From positions 1 through 33,836 of the forward strand of contig NZ_JAMQBK010000133.1 of the NCBI RefSeq assembly GCF_023701485.1: a DNA stretch of 33,836 bases, written 5' to 3'. The DNA comes from Aporhodopirellula aestuarii (lineage in GTDB: Bacteria > Planctomycetota > Planctomycetia > Pirellulales > Pirellulaceae). The notes under the pieces were generated by a model that was not told the DNA's origin, did no database searches, and saw only the letters and a program-made list of their open reading frames with translations. Numbering within the stretch: the first letter of the stretch is position 1; each line of letters starts with the position of its first letter. Positions 7,701-14,511 of the stretch are shown here, piece by piece. The translations under genes and the position numbers were made by a program.

Positions 7701-8142
7701 GCTTAAACGTGTCGTCGCATTGCAGCCGGAAAATGTCATTGCAGCAAACAATCTGGCCATGATGCTGGCTGATGAAGGATGTGAGTTTGAGCGGGCGATT
7801 GAATGCATTGACAATGCTCTGAAGCAAACCGGTCCCGTTGCCGAATTTCTTGACACGAAGGGCTGGATATTGGTGCAGATGAACCGTTCGGAGGAGGCCA
7901 TCCCGTGGTTGATCAAAGCAGTCGAGCAATCTTCGTCCCAAGACCCTATTACGCACTTGCATTTGGCCGCTGCGTACATGGATCATGGTGATCGAGTTCA
8001 TGCGCGAGAATATTTAGCGGCGGCGAGAGCAGCCCCGATTCTCCCTGAACTGCTTAACACCAGCGAACAACGAGCCTGGGCCACGCTGCAAAAAGAATTC
8101 ACACAATTGGCTTCTGCTCGGGCGGACGGTGTCGCATGGTAA
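4723..8142 (+). CDS. exosortase fused to a long TPR domain
   Basis: The first about 375 residues form a multi-helix membrane domain with the exosortase catalytic signature: Cys212 in ADCSGLRM, Arg271 in NAARIM and His292 in WAHDFGDW. Exosortases are membrane transpeptidase-like enzymes that process PEP-CTERM-type tails of exported proteins. A last helix at about 358-373 is followed by about 750 residues of helical repeats with TPR character, such as YELLGDVYQAQQESSQCTVA and AANNLAMMLADEGCEFERAI. Typical exosortases are about 200-500 residues, so this is a fusion. The start is a GTG at 4723 with no clear ribosome site; an ATG at 4744 is an alternative. The stop overlaps the EpsI-type gene by 7 bases, and a candidate substrate follows, so the three genes probably act together. 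Confidence 0.9.
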   Translation: MSYADKSMPTVQSHLHAPPVVTRISCEPKSAVLRKRLFPFAVMVWFGLALFSYRHVIGELFHQWQTNAGYSHGPIVLPIAPWLLWCRRSTFPEVAKPWIAGIGLLLVAHVLLFFGGYFYLPAVQRWTIPLWLIGMIGTMWGRAVLAWSLPGVCFLAFMIPLPFQLEMLANQFLQWASAWSACVILSLTSIFAVTDGYTLRMATGQVRITADCSGLRMTVAIAALCYVITFLNHGRSPSVRRRGAAALRLALHLSTMMLLVIAAAILANAARIMVMALVMDCFRVDSYTDWAHDFGDWLVLPVSAVLFLAFRAWHGDVVHVCRTQIRLRRQHRLRRPSRSSANTLRQRILTNTPVIRLASVPVFLGFLIFASIWHYESEREEFTVGMMAAARSHETNRDWEHAAKCYRELIVLQSSPLEASYRHAWVSRQAATSLAEKEEAFFQLESVLKRAPFHLAALQSHLDLALELDRAPAAIRSAERLYSIDRRNVTTLQMCAEVVMRYPTEQFVLPSISKESLSELVQKFGPVPQWRDSLVIEFANYCCHHPDSVDSQLTSAVGAAITTAADHIGSAKAHFESWHFARIFGEEDASLDSARRRIDDECPRNVAYEIYLASAKDAWLGDKPDDAKSFLTKAIDMKQNDYRCYELLGDVYQAQQESSQCTVAYLRAWRLAGDHPLELGIKLAESLAHGERYSALPPLVKTLENEVRKSAITPDRTLRIRLQLVYARLAMRQARHEDALQKLERCHMLATRNCSHSDELDEWVPAIETLQAQCLVRLGKYADTARLFENRASKIDSPAYQWRAAARAWRTDGNAFAAARCYRNAVFKQGGYSEIWLEYVSFLKDTRGIDEAAREVTFRHRRAQQGAAIADQVLAQAWEMVGRPGLAIQHYRLAAQHEAKDVAALAIALARQGQVHDALELIADDSWSVSAPIRAHTAAIVGANAANLSTASKATIMQIVQDGTTAASDDATLLMAAVQWYTRCQSTSDAMELLKRVVALQPENVIAANNLAMMLADEGCEFERAIECIDNALKQTGPVAEFLDTKGWILVQMNRSEEAIPWLIKAVEQSSSQDPITHLHLAAAYMDHGDRVHAREYLAAARAAPILPELLNTSEQRAWATLQKEFTQLASARADGVAW

Positions 8143-8819
8143 CTCTCACAATAACTCGATTACAAGTAGCTCTGCTTGGCTGCGTCTTGGCATTCGTCAG
8201 TTGTCTGATCACGCCCGCTTCGCACTCCGAAAACTCTCAGCCGTGTGCATTCGAGTTGCCGGAGACTCTTGGGACATGGAAACTGCTTGAAGAAGGCAGT
8301 CTTCAAGAGAGCGAGTTGGAAATCCTTCATGCGACCGATCACTGGCGACGAGTCTATCGATGCTCCCGAACCAACCACACTGTCGTTGTCACCCTGGTTG
8401 CCGGACCAAGTGGCCCTTTGGCTAGCCATCAGCCCGCAGTCTGTTACGCGAGGAACGAGTTTCGCCTGCAGAACGACGCCGTTACTTGGACCGTTCCAGA
8501 TCGTGATGACATGTTTCGTTTCCAAACACTTGAACCACGTCAAATCGAGCGACCGGCAATGACGATCGCCTATGCATGGCACGACGGCGACCGCTGGCGG
8601 GCGCCTCGTGTTCCGCGAATCCGACTTGCTGGCAACGCTGCATTGCAACGTTTACAGATCACCATGCGGCACCCCAGCGGCATGGCACACGACGCACTGG
8701 GCACAATGCGACAATTCGTTCAACTGACTGTGGACGCCTCTGACGAATTGCATCGACAACTCGCCACACTGCCCCCATCCTCACAGAACTTCAAGTTGAC
8801 TGAAAAAGATGAGATTTGA
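8136..8819 (+). CDS. EpsI-type exosortase-associated protein (DUF3485-like)
   Basis: The 227-residue protein starts with one hydrophobic N-terminal segment (residues 7-28) and is otherwise soluble, suggesting an anchored or exported domain. The segment GPSGPLASHQPAVCYARNEF at 91-109 contains the H-x-P-x-x-C-Y arrangement (His98, Cys103) characteristic of EpsI proteins, which are encoded beside or fused to exosortases and are needed in exopolysaccharide loci. FELPETLGTWKLLEEG near the start also fits the family opening. Its ATG overlaps the exosortase stop by 7 bases and its end overlaps or nearly touches the protease gene, so the three form one transcription unit. The biochemical activity of EpsI is not established. 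Confidence 0.82.
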   Translation: MVTLTITRLQVALLGCVLAFVSCLITPASHSENSQPCAFELPETLGTWKLLEEGSLQESELEILHATDHWRRVYRCSRTNHTVVVTLVAGPSGPLASHQPAVCYARNEFRLQNDAVTWTVPDRDDMFRFQTLEPRQIERPAMTIAYAWHDGDRWRAPRVPRIRLAGNAALQRLQITMRHPSGMAHDALGTMRQFVQLTVDASDELHRQLATLPPSSQNFKLTEKDEI

Positions 8820-8844
8820 GGTCAAATTACGTATGGAAAGTGAA

Positions 8845-9849
8845 ATGCGAAACCGCAGTTTTTCCTTCAGATGGGCAATCGGATTTGGCTGCTTGTTTCT
8901 GCTCGGTACATCTTCCATTCAGCCCGCCAAAGCAGGTACGATTCGCCACGATCGGCCTGATTCTAGCTACACAAGTCTGGCAGCCAGTTATCCCGCCGTG
9001 GGCGCCCTGACATGGGGTTCCTATATCTGTTCGGCCACGTTGATTGATGACAATTGGATCCTGTCGGCGGGGCATTGCCTTGATGAAGTGGGGTTATCCG
9101 CCAGCGACTGGACGTTTGACCTGAGCGACAGCGGCGGTGGCGTCCATGTAGGCGCCGAACGCTTTGTCAATCCTGGTTGGACGGGCGAACTGTCCGATGG
9201 CACCGACATTGCACTCCTACGGCTAGCAACCTCCGAGTCCACGGTTACTCCCGCGACGATCAATACCAATCCGTCCGAAGTCGGTAAAACTGCGACCCAC
9301 GTCGGTTACGGAGTGACGGGTACGGGCCTGACCGGACATACGGAGCCCGCCGGTACAAAACGGGCGGGTCAAAATGTCGTCGATGTCGATGGTAATTCGG
9401 TAACGGGCTATAGCGCGAATATCTTGTTTGAAGATTTTGATAGTGGTGCCGCAGGCGACAATGTTTTTGGTTCCGCGACGCAACTTGATCTTGAATACTT
9501 AATTGCCGGCGGAGATAGTGGAGGTGCCGTGTTCATGGACTTTGGCGCTGGTGAAGTGGTCGCCGGGGTCCACTCGTTCATCGCCAGTGTGGATGGCAAT
9601 CTCGATGCCGACTATGGTGACCTTGCTGGTTCAACGCGAGTTTCCTCCTACTCGTCCTGGATTACGTCCACCGTGGCGGGAAACGATCCCGTTGCGCCCG
9701 AGTTATCGTCCTGGCTGGTTTGGTTGGTCGTTGTTATCGGACTTCTCCGGACATCTTTCTTGCGGCTTGCAAATCAAAAAGGGGCAGTCCGAAAAATTTT
9801 GGGAATACAGCACGGCAATGCTGATCACCTTGCCAATTACGATGCCTGA
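8845..9849 (+). CDS. secreted trypsin-like serine protease with exosortase sorting signal
   Basis: From ATG 8845 the protein has 334 residues. A signal peptide (MRNRSFSFRW plus a hydrophobic core) ends near PAKA at 27-30. The catalytic domain is S1/trypsin-like: His77 in LSAGHC, Asp121 in GTDIALLRL and Ser225 in GGDSGGAV, with a likely disulfide between Cys62 and Cys78. Residues 285-302 read PELSSW followed by a membrane helix and Arg, a PEP-CTERM-like tripartite signal, so the protein is probably cargo of the exosortase two genes upstream. About 32 residues follow the Arg, whereas such tails are normally only a few residues long. Earlier starts exist at 8809 and 8833; 8845 is preferred for its GGAAAG ribosome-binding-like site and the compact signal peptide. 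Confidence 0.85.
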   Translation: MRNRSFSFRWAIGFGCLFLLGTSSIQPAKAGTIRHDRPDSSYTSLAASYPAVGALTWGSYICSATLIDDNWILSAGHCLDEVGLSASDWTFDLSDSGGGVHVGAERFVNPGWTGELSDGTDIALLRLATSESTVTPATINTNPSEVGKTATHVGYGVTGTGLTGHTEPAGTKRAGQNVVDVDGNSVTGYSANILFEDFDSGAAGDNVFGSATQLDLEYLIAGGDSGGAVFMDFGAGEVVAGVHSFIASVDGNLDADYGDLAGSTRVSSYSSWITSTVAGNDPVAPELSSWLVWLVVVIGLLRTSFLRLANQKGAVRKILGIQHGNADHLANYDA

Positions 9850-9871
9850 GGAGATGCAGGCCTTTACCACC

Positions 9872-9964
9872 TCAGCCCATTCCATTGCGACGGCAGCTAC
9901 GGTTTGGCGGTTGCACCGCGGTTAGGTTGTCCCAGTGCTCGACGATGCGGCTCTCTGTGCCAAG
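9872..9964 (-). pseudogene. possible SnoaL-like C-terminal remnant
   Basis: On the minus strand the codons ending at a TGA (9872-9874) read LGTESRIVEHWDNLTAVQPP then NRSCRRNGMG. The IVEHWDNL...NGM pattern resembles the C-terminal strand of SnoaL-like/NTF2-fold proteins, where EHWDxxQ...NGM is recurrent. No upstream part of such a domain is readable in the same frame and no start codon with a ribosome site was found. It lies between the convergent protease and GNAT genes. The evidence is one short motif. The rest of 9850-10125 contains nothing else recognisable. Confidence 0.3.
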
Positions 9965-10125
9965 AGGTTCCGTTGGACGAGACGAAGTTGGAAGGGTGAA
10001 GGAGGAAACCAACTGGTGAGTTCCTTCAAGTCCGACGCTTGCATGCTGTCAATCGGCTCAGAATTGTTAAACAGGCGTAGTCTTGTTTGCTGGTACTGGC
10101 CTGCCAAACGCTCACTGGCCCCGCA

Positions 10126-11067
10126 TCAATCAGGTCGCGTCAAGAATGGCAGCAAGTCCGCGGCTCGTTGACGTAGGTGGTGAGTGATATCCGGAAGCGT
10201 TGTCAACTTCAAGAAAACGACATCGGAATATAAACCGTCAATGTCGGCGTCGTTGACAGTATCTGATTTCACGAGTGAAGACGCTGGCGACCAAAACTTG
10301 AGAGAGCGGTGTAATTGCAGGCCATCGCAATGCCGCTGTTCCATCGCAACGAAACGGACCTGATGCCGAGCGATCAAGGTGGCACGAATCATTGGCTCAC
10401 ACTTCGCGAATAGACCGCGATCGCCGATATAGTGAATATGGCAATACGGCAACCGATGCCGTACGACGTGCGTGTAAACAACATAGCACTGCGTCTGGTC
10501 ATCTTGGATCAACAGATGGCCGATCGAGTAGGGTTGATGGTCATCAAAGATGCGTCGTTCCGCTTCGCACAGTGCCGGACGAATTTGCTCGGGTTCCCAG
10601 ATGAACTCGACTTGCGATTTCGATTTCCGGGCCGCAGTTGACTGTCCGATGGGAAGCAAAATCCGCAGTTGGGAGGACAAGTCGCGAAAACCCAATTTCC
10701 TGGCAACGGCCCGTATGCGATCGCACGGCGTGAAGTGGGTGATCGTGTAACGCTCACTTAGTTTCTTGAGTGGACGCAGCATCATCAGGCTGTGTCCTCG
10801 TTGATCTTCACGAACCCACCAAGTGTGCAGATTGCAAAATTTTCGGCTTTGGCCTTGGATGGATCGGTCACTAAACACCATCCCCATCATGCCGACCAAT
10901 TCGTCATCGCGCAGCATCGCGTATCCACAATGGCCTTCTTCATTTGGCCAGGGGTAATCAAAGACGTTCCGCCAATCTTGCTCATTGGATAACGGATCGT
11001 CGTCAATGAGGAACGAATCATATAGTTTCGGGAACAGATCCGATTGTATTTTCCGCAACTCCAACAT
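10126..11067 (-). CDS. GNAT-type acyltransferase
   Basis: This is a 313-residue soluble protein. The N-terminal half has a GNAT core: a strand ending LVGMMGMVF, then LHTWWVREDQRGHSLMMLRP where Q-R-G-H-S fits the acyl-CoA pyrophosphate-binding loop, and a later AVARKLGFRDLS that matches the GNAT C-terminal helix and strand. The C-terminal half (about 150-313) may be a second, degenerate GNAT-like domain. The ATG shares one base with the stop of the PLP decarboxylase (TAATG), so the two are translationally coupled. By context it may transfer an acyl or aminoacyl group made or carried by the ACP, ligase and decarboxylase encoded upstream. The substrate is unknown. Confidence 0.7.
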   Translation of the reverse strand: MLELRKIQSDLFPKLYDSFLIDDDPLSNEQDWRNVFDYPWPNEEGHCGYAMLRDDELVGMMGMVFSDRSIQGQSRKFCNLHTWWVREDQRGHSLMMLRPLKKLSERYTITHFTPCDRIRAVARKLGFRDLSSQLRILLPIGQSTAARKSKSQVEFIWEPEQIRPALCEAERRIFDDHQPYSIGHLLIQDDQTQCYVVYTHVVRHRLPYCHIHYIGDRGLFAKCEPMIRATLIARHQVRFVAMEQRHCDGLQLHRSLKFWSPASSLVKSDTVNDADIDGLYSDVVFLKLTTLPDITHHLRQRAADLLPFLTRPD

Positions 11068-12398
11068 TAAACCGTTTCCTCTGCGGAAGCGGGGGCTTGG
11101 TCACGAAGAAAGTCCGCAGCGGCACCGCGTCGGCGGATCAATCTTGACTCGCCTCGGTGAACCAGCACTTCGGCAGGTGAATCGTGACTAAGAAATCCGT
11201 GCGGGCTGGATGTCCGGGCGTACGCGCCAGACTGAAATACAGCGAAGAGATCGCCCTGCTGCATTGCGGGCAACTCGGCCTTCCGCGCCAAGGTGTCCAG
11301 TGGAGTGCAAAGCGGGCCGACGACTTCGGTTGTCTGCACCGCTTGGCAACCAACGCGGTTGGCGACAACACTCGGATAGTTGCGTTTGATCGTCTGGCCC
11401 AAGTTCCCAGACGCTGCCAAGTGGTGATGCATCCCGCCGTCGATCACCGCGTAGGTCTTTCCCCGTGACTGTTTCATACGTGTGACGCTGGACAAATAGA
11501 CCCCCGCTTCCCCCACCAAGAAACGCCCGGGTTCAATGATCAACTTGGCCGTTGATAGCAGCGGATCGGCGTCAATGTTTGCAATTAGGTCAGTCATGCC
11601 GCGGGCCAAATGATCCAGGTCCAGCGGCGCCTCTTTGGAGAATGTCGCAATGCCGAGTCCACCGCCAAAGTCAATTGAGCCGAGCGGGCGATTTATCTTT
11701 TCAGCCATCCGGCGAGCGATTTGGAGCCCGCGTTGATATTGATCAAGCAAGACGTCAGCACTGAGAATTTGCGTTCCCATGAACAAATGCAGGCCCTCTA
11801 AATGGAGGTTTTGCAGTGAGAGTACGCGTTCAACGACTTCGTCCAAACACTCTTCGTCGATACCGAAGGGAGAACTTTGACCACCCATTCGCATCGCTCC
11901 GCCACCACCGTCGACGGGATTGATCCGCAGCGATACATCGATCTTTTTGCCGACTGAGCTTGCGATAGCATCGAGCGAGACGGCTTCGTCGATCGATTCG
12001 AGGTGCAATTCTCCGACACCGGCTTGCACGGCAGCTTTCAGTTCCTGGATCGTCTTACCAGGGCCAGCAAAAATCAAGCGTTTCGGGGAACAGCCCGCGT
12101 GCAACGCCTGGTGCAATTCGCCACCGGAGGCAATTTCCAAGCCGCAGCCATGATCCAAAAAGCACTTCAAGATGGCTGCGTTTGGATTCGCCTTGATCGA
12201 ATAGTGCAAGTCGAACCGATCCGAATAGACGTCACGTAACCGGGCGATGTTTGCTTCGATGATCGACTGATCGTATACAAAAATCGGCGTCCCATATTGC
12301 TTGGCAATCTCGGTAACGGGGATGCCGCCAATGCACAAAACGTTTCCGTCCAGACTGAAACGAGATTGCAGCAAGCGGTTGGCATGATCAATCATCAT
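11067..12398 (-). CDS. PLP-dependent decarboxylase, exosortase-system type
   Basis: This 443-residue protein is a fold-type III PLP enzyme of the diaminopimelate/ornithine decarboxylase group. Lys69 in HYSIKANPN is the Schiff-base lysine, FGGGLG binds the phosphate, EPGRFLVG follows, and CTPLD plus GAYARTSSPHGFLSH near the C-terminus complete the active site. The overall form fits the pyridoxal-dependent decarboxylase subfamily associated with exosortase systems (TIGR03099) rather than LysA, and the neighbouring ligase and ACP strengthen this. It presumably decarboxylates an amino acid, possibly one that is carrier-bound. It overlaps the ligase gene by 11 bases and the GNAT gene by one. The true substrate is not known. 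Confidence 0.87.
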   Translation of the reverse strand: MMIDHANRLLQSRFSLDGNVLCIGGIPVTEIAKQYGTPIFVYDQSIIEANIARLRDVYSDRFDLHYSIKANPNAAILKCFLDHGCGLEIASGGELHQALHAGCSPKRLIFAGPGKTIQELKAAVQAGVGELHLESIDEAVSLDAIASSVGKKIDVSLRINPVDGGGGAMRMGGQSSPFGIDEECLDEVVERVLSLQNLHLEGLHLFMGTQILSADVLLDQYQRGLQIARRMAEKINRPLGSIDFGGGLGIATFSKEAPLDLDHLARGMTDLIANIDADPLLSTAKLIIEPGRFLVGEAGVYLSSVTRMKQSRGKTYAVIDGGMHHHLAASGNLGQTIKRNYPSVVANRVGCQAVQTTEVVGPLCTPLDTLARKAELPAMQQGDLFAVFQSGAYARTSSPHGFLSHDSPAEVLVHRGESRLIRRRGAAADFLRDQAPASAEETV

Positions 12399-14001
12399 CG
12401 GCTCGCAACGTTGAGTCTTGGAAAATCTTCCGGACGACTGCGTAGTCGTGTTTCCCGTTGGGCGTCAGTGCTATCGAATCAACAAAGCGTACTTGTTTGG
12501 GAACCATATGCCGCGGCAGGGCAAGGGAAACGCGGGCGAGCAACTCTGTCGCCGAGTAGGTAGTATCACCTTCGAGCACGACGGCGGCTGCTAAGCTTTG
12601 CCCTAGCGTTTCGTCGGGCAATCCAACCACCGCTGCCGTTCGGACACCGGCAATACTGCAGAAAACATCTTCCACTTCGGTTGGGCTAATACGAAATCCG
12701 GCAGACTTGATTTGATGATCACGGCGTCCCACAAAGTATAAAAAGCCGTCTTCGTCACGACGGACGAGGTCACCGGAATAACAAACCAAGTCACCTTGGC
12801 GGCGACCTGGGGGCGGAAATGGATGTGGCCGCAATACCTGGTCAGTCAACTCAGGGTGCCCCCAGTAGCCCAGCGAAACGGTGGGGCCATGATGAACCAA
12901 TTCGCCAATCTCGCCCGGGGCACACTCGTTCCCTGATTCATCGACAACCAGTATTTCGGTGTTCGGGATCGCCTTACCCATTGATCCAGGGCGGCTGTCG
13001 ATCTCTGCAGGTGGAAGATAAGTGGATCGAAAGGCTTCTGTCAGTCCATACATCAAGAACACATCGGTACGCGGCAACTGTTGCCGCAATTGATCGACGA
13101 TTGATGCCGGTAGTGCGCCGCCCGTATTGGTAACGTAACGCAGGTCTTGCGGGGAATGTTTTTCGAGTCCTGAACTCGGGCGTGTCAACAGAGTCCACAG
13201 CGAGGGAACGCCAGCAAGTCCGGTGATCTTCTCTTGGACGAGCGTTTTCACGATGTCGCGACCGAATCGGAATTGAATCATGACTGTTGTTCCTCCGACC
13301 AACATGGCCGTGGTCAATTGATTCAATCCGGCATCAAAGCTGAGCGGCAGCGCAGCCAGCAAGCGATCCTTGGCGGTCAGGTTGAGGTATTCCGCAACGA
13401 TCTCGGCACCAGCGACCACATTCGCATGACTGAGCATGACGCCTTTCGGACGCCCGGTTGAACCCGAGGTGTAGAGAATCCCAGCGAGTTCTTTTTCAGT
13501 GCATGAAACTTCGTTCGCCGTCGTCGAATTGGACGCAACAACGGTGTCAAAATCGAGCAGCGTCCAATCGCACCGAATATCCTGATCACCCTGCACGATG
13601 ACGGTGTTTAAGGTGGGTGCAACGATCGATGCGGACGGCGTTTCGGTTTGACCGGCCAGTTGTGTTAATCGGTGATCGTCGGTGATGAGTAATTTGGCAC
13701 CACTATCATTCAGAATGTGCGATACCTGAGGCGGAAACAGGCTGTGATGAATGGGGACAAACACGCCGCCGCATTTAGAAGCGGCGAAGATTGCCAAAGG
13801 CAGCGAAGCGGTCGGCGGTAGAAAAATCGCGACTCGGTCACCACGCCGGATTCCCGCGGATTGCAATCCTGCGGCCAACGAGTCGACGCGTTGGGAGAAG
13901 CTCTGGTAATCCCACCTTCGTGTTCCATCAACAATCGCTTCACGATCTGGAGCCCGGTTGGCACTGTCGTCCAATAAGTGGTGCAGCAGATATCTCATCA
14001 C
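12388..14001 (-). CDS. AMP-forming acyl/aminoacyl ligase, exosortase-system type
   Basis: The 537-residue protein is an ANL-superfamily adenylating enzyme: P-loop YTSGSTGRPKGV at 177-188, YGLTEAFRSTYLPP (A5), YSGDLVRRDEDGFLYFVGRR (A7/A8) with DHQIKSAGFRISPTEVE, and the final PNGKHDY containing the A10 catalytic Lys. It matches the ligase found with exosortase type 1 systems (TIGR03098). It should activate a carboxylic or amino acid as its adenylate and load it onto the ACP encoded immediately upstream, whose stop overlaps this start (ATGA). The substrate pocket cannot be read reliably by eye. It is part of the ACP-ligase-decarboxylase-GNAT coupled set. Confidence 0.88.
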   Translation of the reverse strand: MMRYLLHHLLDDSANRAPDREAIVDGTRRWDYQSFSQRVDSLAAGLQSAGIRRGDRVAIFLPPTASLPLAIFAASKCGGVFVPIHHSLFPPQVSHILNDSGAKLLITDDHRLTQLAGQTETPSASIVAPTLNTVIVQGDQDIRCDWTLLDFDTVVASNSTTANEVSCTEKELAGILYTSGSTGRPKGVMLSHANVVAGAEIVAEYLNLTAKDRLLAALPLSFDAGLNQLTTAMLVGGTTVMIQFRFGRDIVKTLVQEKITGLAGVPSLWTLLTRPSSGLEKHSPQDLRYVTNTGGALPASIVDQLRQQLPRTDVFLMYGLTEAFRSTYLPPAEIDSRPGSMGKAIPNTEILVVDESGNECAPGEIGELVHHGPTVSLGYWGHPELTDQVLRPHPFPPPGRRQGDLVCYSGDLVRRDEDGFLYFVGRRDHQIKSAGFRISPTEVEDVFCSIAGVRTAAVVGLPDETLGQSLAAAVVLEGDTTYSATELLARVSLALPRHMVPKQVRFVDSIALTPNGKHDYAVVRKIFQDSTLRADDD

Positions 14002-14306
14002 TCCGATGTCACCGTCGAATCATCCATCGGGTTGTGGGGGATCCCGAGCTGTGTGCAGGCGTACTTCGCAATCGAGGAAACGGACTCGAAATGATCCGCG
14101 ACCATGTCGTCATCGGAGACTTCGACGCCGAGTTCATCTTCCAGGTACTCAACGATCTCGAGGGTTCCCATCGAGTCGACAATGCCACTGTCAAGCAGCG
14201 AATCGTCGATCGAGATGTTCTGCTGGGCTGCTGCAGGGAAGTGGGCGATCACCCATTGCTGGATGCGTTGAGCGACGGATTGATACGTATCCAAAGTCCG
14301 GTCCAT
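13998..14306 (-). CDS. acyl carrier protein
   Basis: This is a 102-residue acidic four-helix protein. Ser45 in GIVDSMGTLEIVEYLEDELG is the expected 4'-phosphopantetheine attachment site (DSx motif followed by the recognition helix), and ESVSSIAKYA is the typical last helix. It is the probable carrier for the adjacent AMP-forming ligase, whose ATG lies inside this gene's last codons (ATGA overlap). It follows a 205-base gap after the upstream methyltransferase gene, so an internal promoter is possible. An ACP in this position is a known part of exosortase-linked ligase/decarboxylase sets. No phosphopantetheinyl transferase is encoded in the window. Confidence 0.88.
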   Translation of the reverse strand: MDRTLDTYQSVAQRIQQWVIAHFPAAAQQNISIDDSLLDSGIVDSMGTLEIVEYLEDELGVEVSDDDMVADHFESVSSIAKYACTQLGIPHNPMDDSTVTSE

Positions 14307-14342
14307 GTTGTGGTTGTTGTTTCAACAATTTCTCTGAACGCT

Positions 14343-14370
14343 AATTTAACTGAAGCGATGAGTTTAACAA
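14343..14370 (-). promoter_or_regulatory. candidate promoter for the ACP-ligase-decarboxylase-GNAT genes
   Basis: In the 205-base gap upstream of the ACP gene the minus strand has TTGTTA (14370-14365) and TAAATT (14348-14343) separated by 16 bases, a fair match to a sigma-70 type promoter, about 37 bases before the ACP start. The region is AT-rich compared with its surroundings. No clear ribosome-binding site precedes the ACP ATG. This is pattern-based only. Confidence 0.3.
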
Positions 14371-14511
14371 CAATTCAGTGGCGATCGATTCGGGTATCAG
14401 ATCGAAGTGAGCCGGTCGCAATCGGCAAAGCGTTAGGCCTTTGCCATTGATAACGAATACGAGGGTCATCACGATTATGAGGGGGGCAAGACCTTTCGCC
14501 ACGGATCACAC

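Noticed and set aside
8160..8648. 162-codon open frame on the minus strand
   Set aside because: It lies opposite the EpsI-type gene and shows no family motif or signal.
9846..9874. CTGAGG...CCTCAG inverted repeat at the protease stop
   Set aside because: Only six pairs with a 17-base loop and no T-run; not a convincing terminator between the convergent genes.
13791..14450. 219-codon open frame on the plus strand
   Set aside because: It is antisense to the ligase and acyl carrier protein genes, both of which have clear motifs; the translated product has no recognisable domain.
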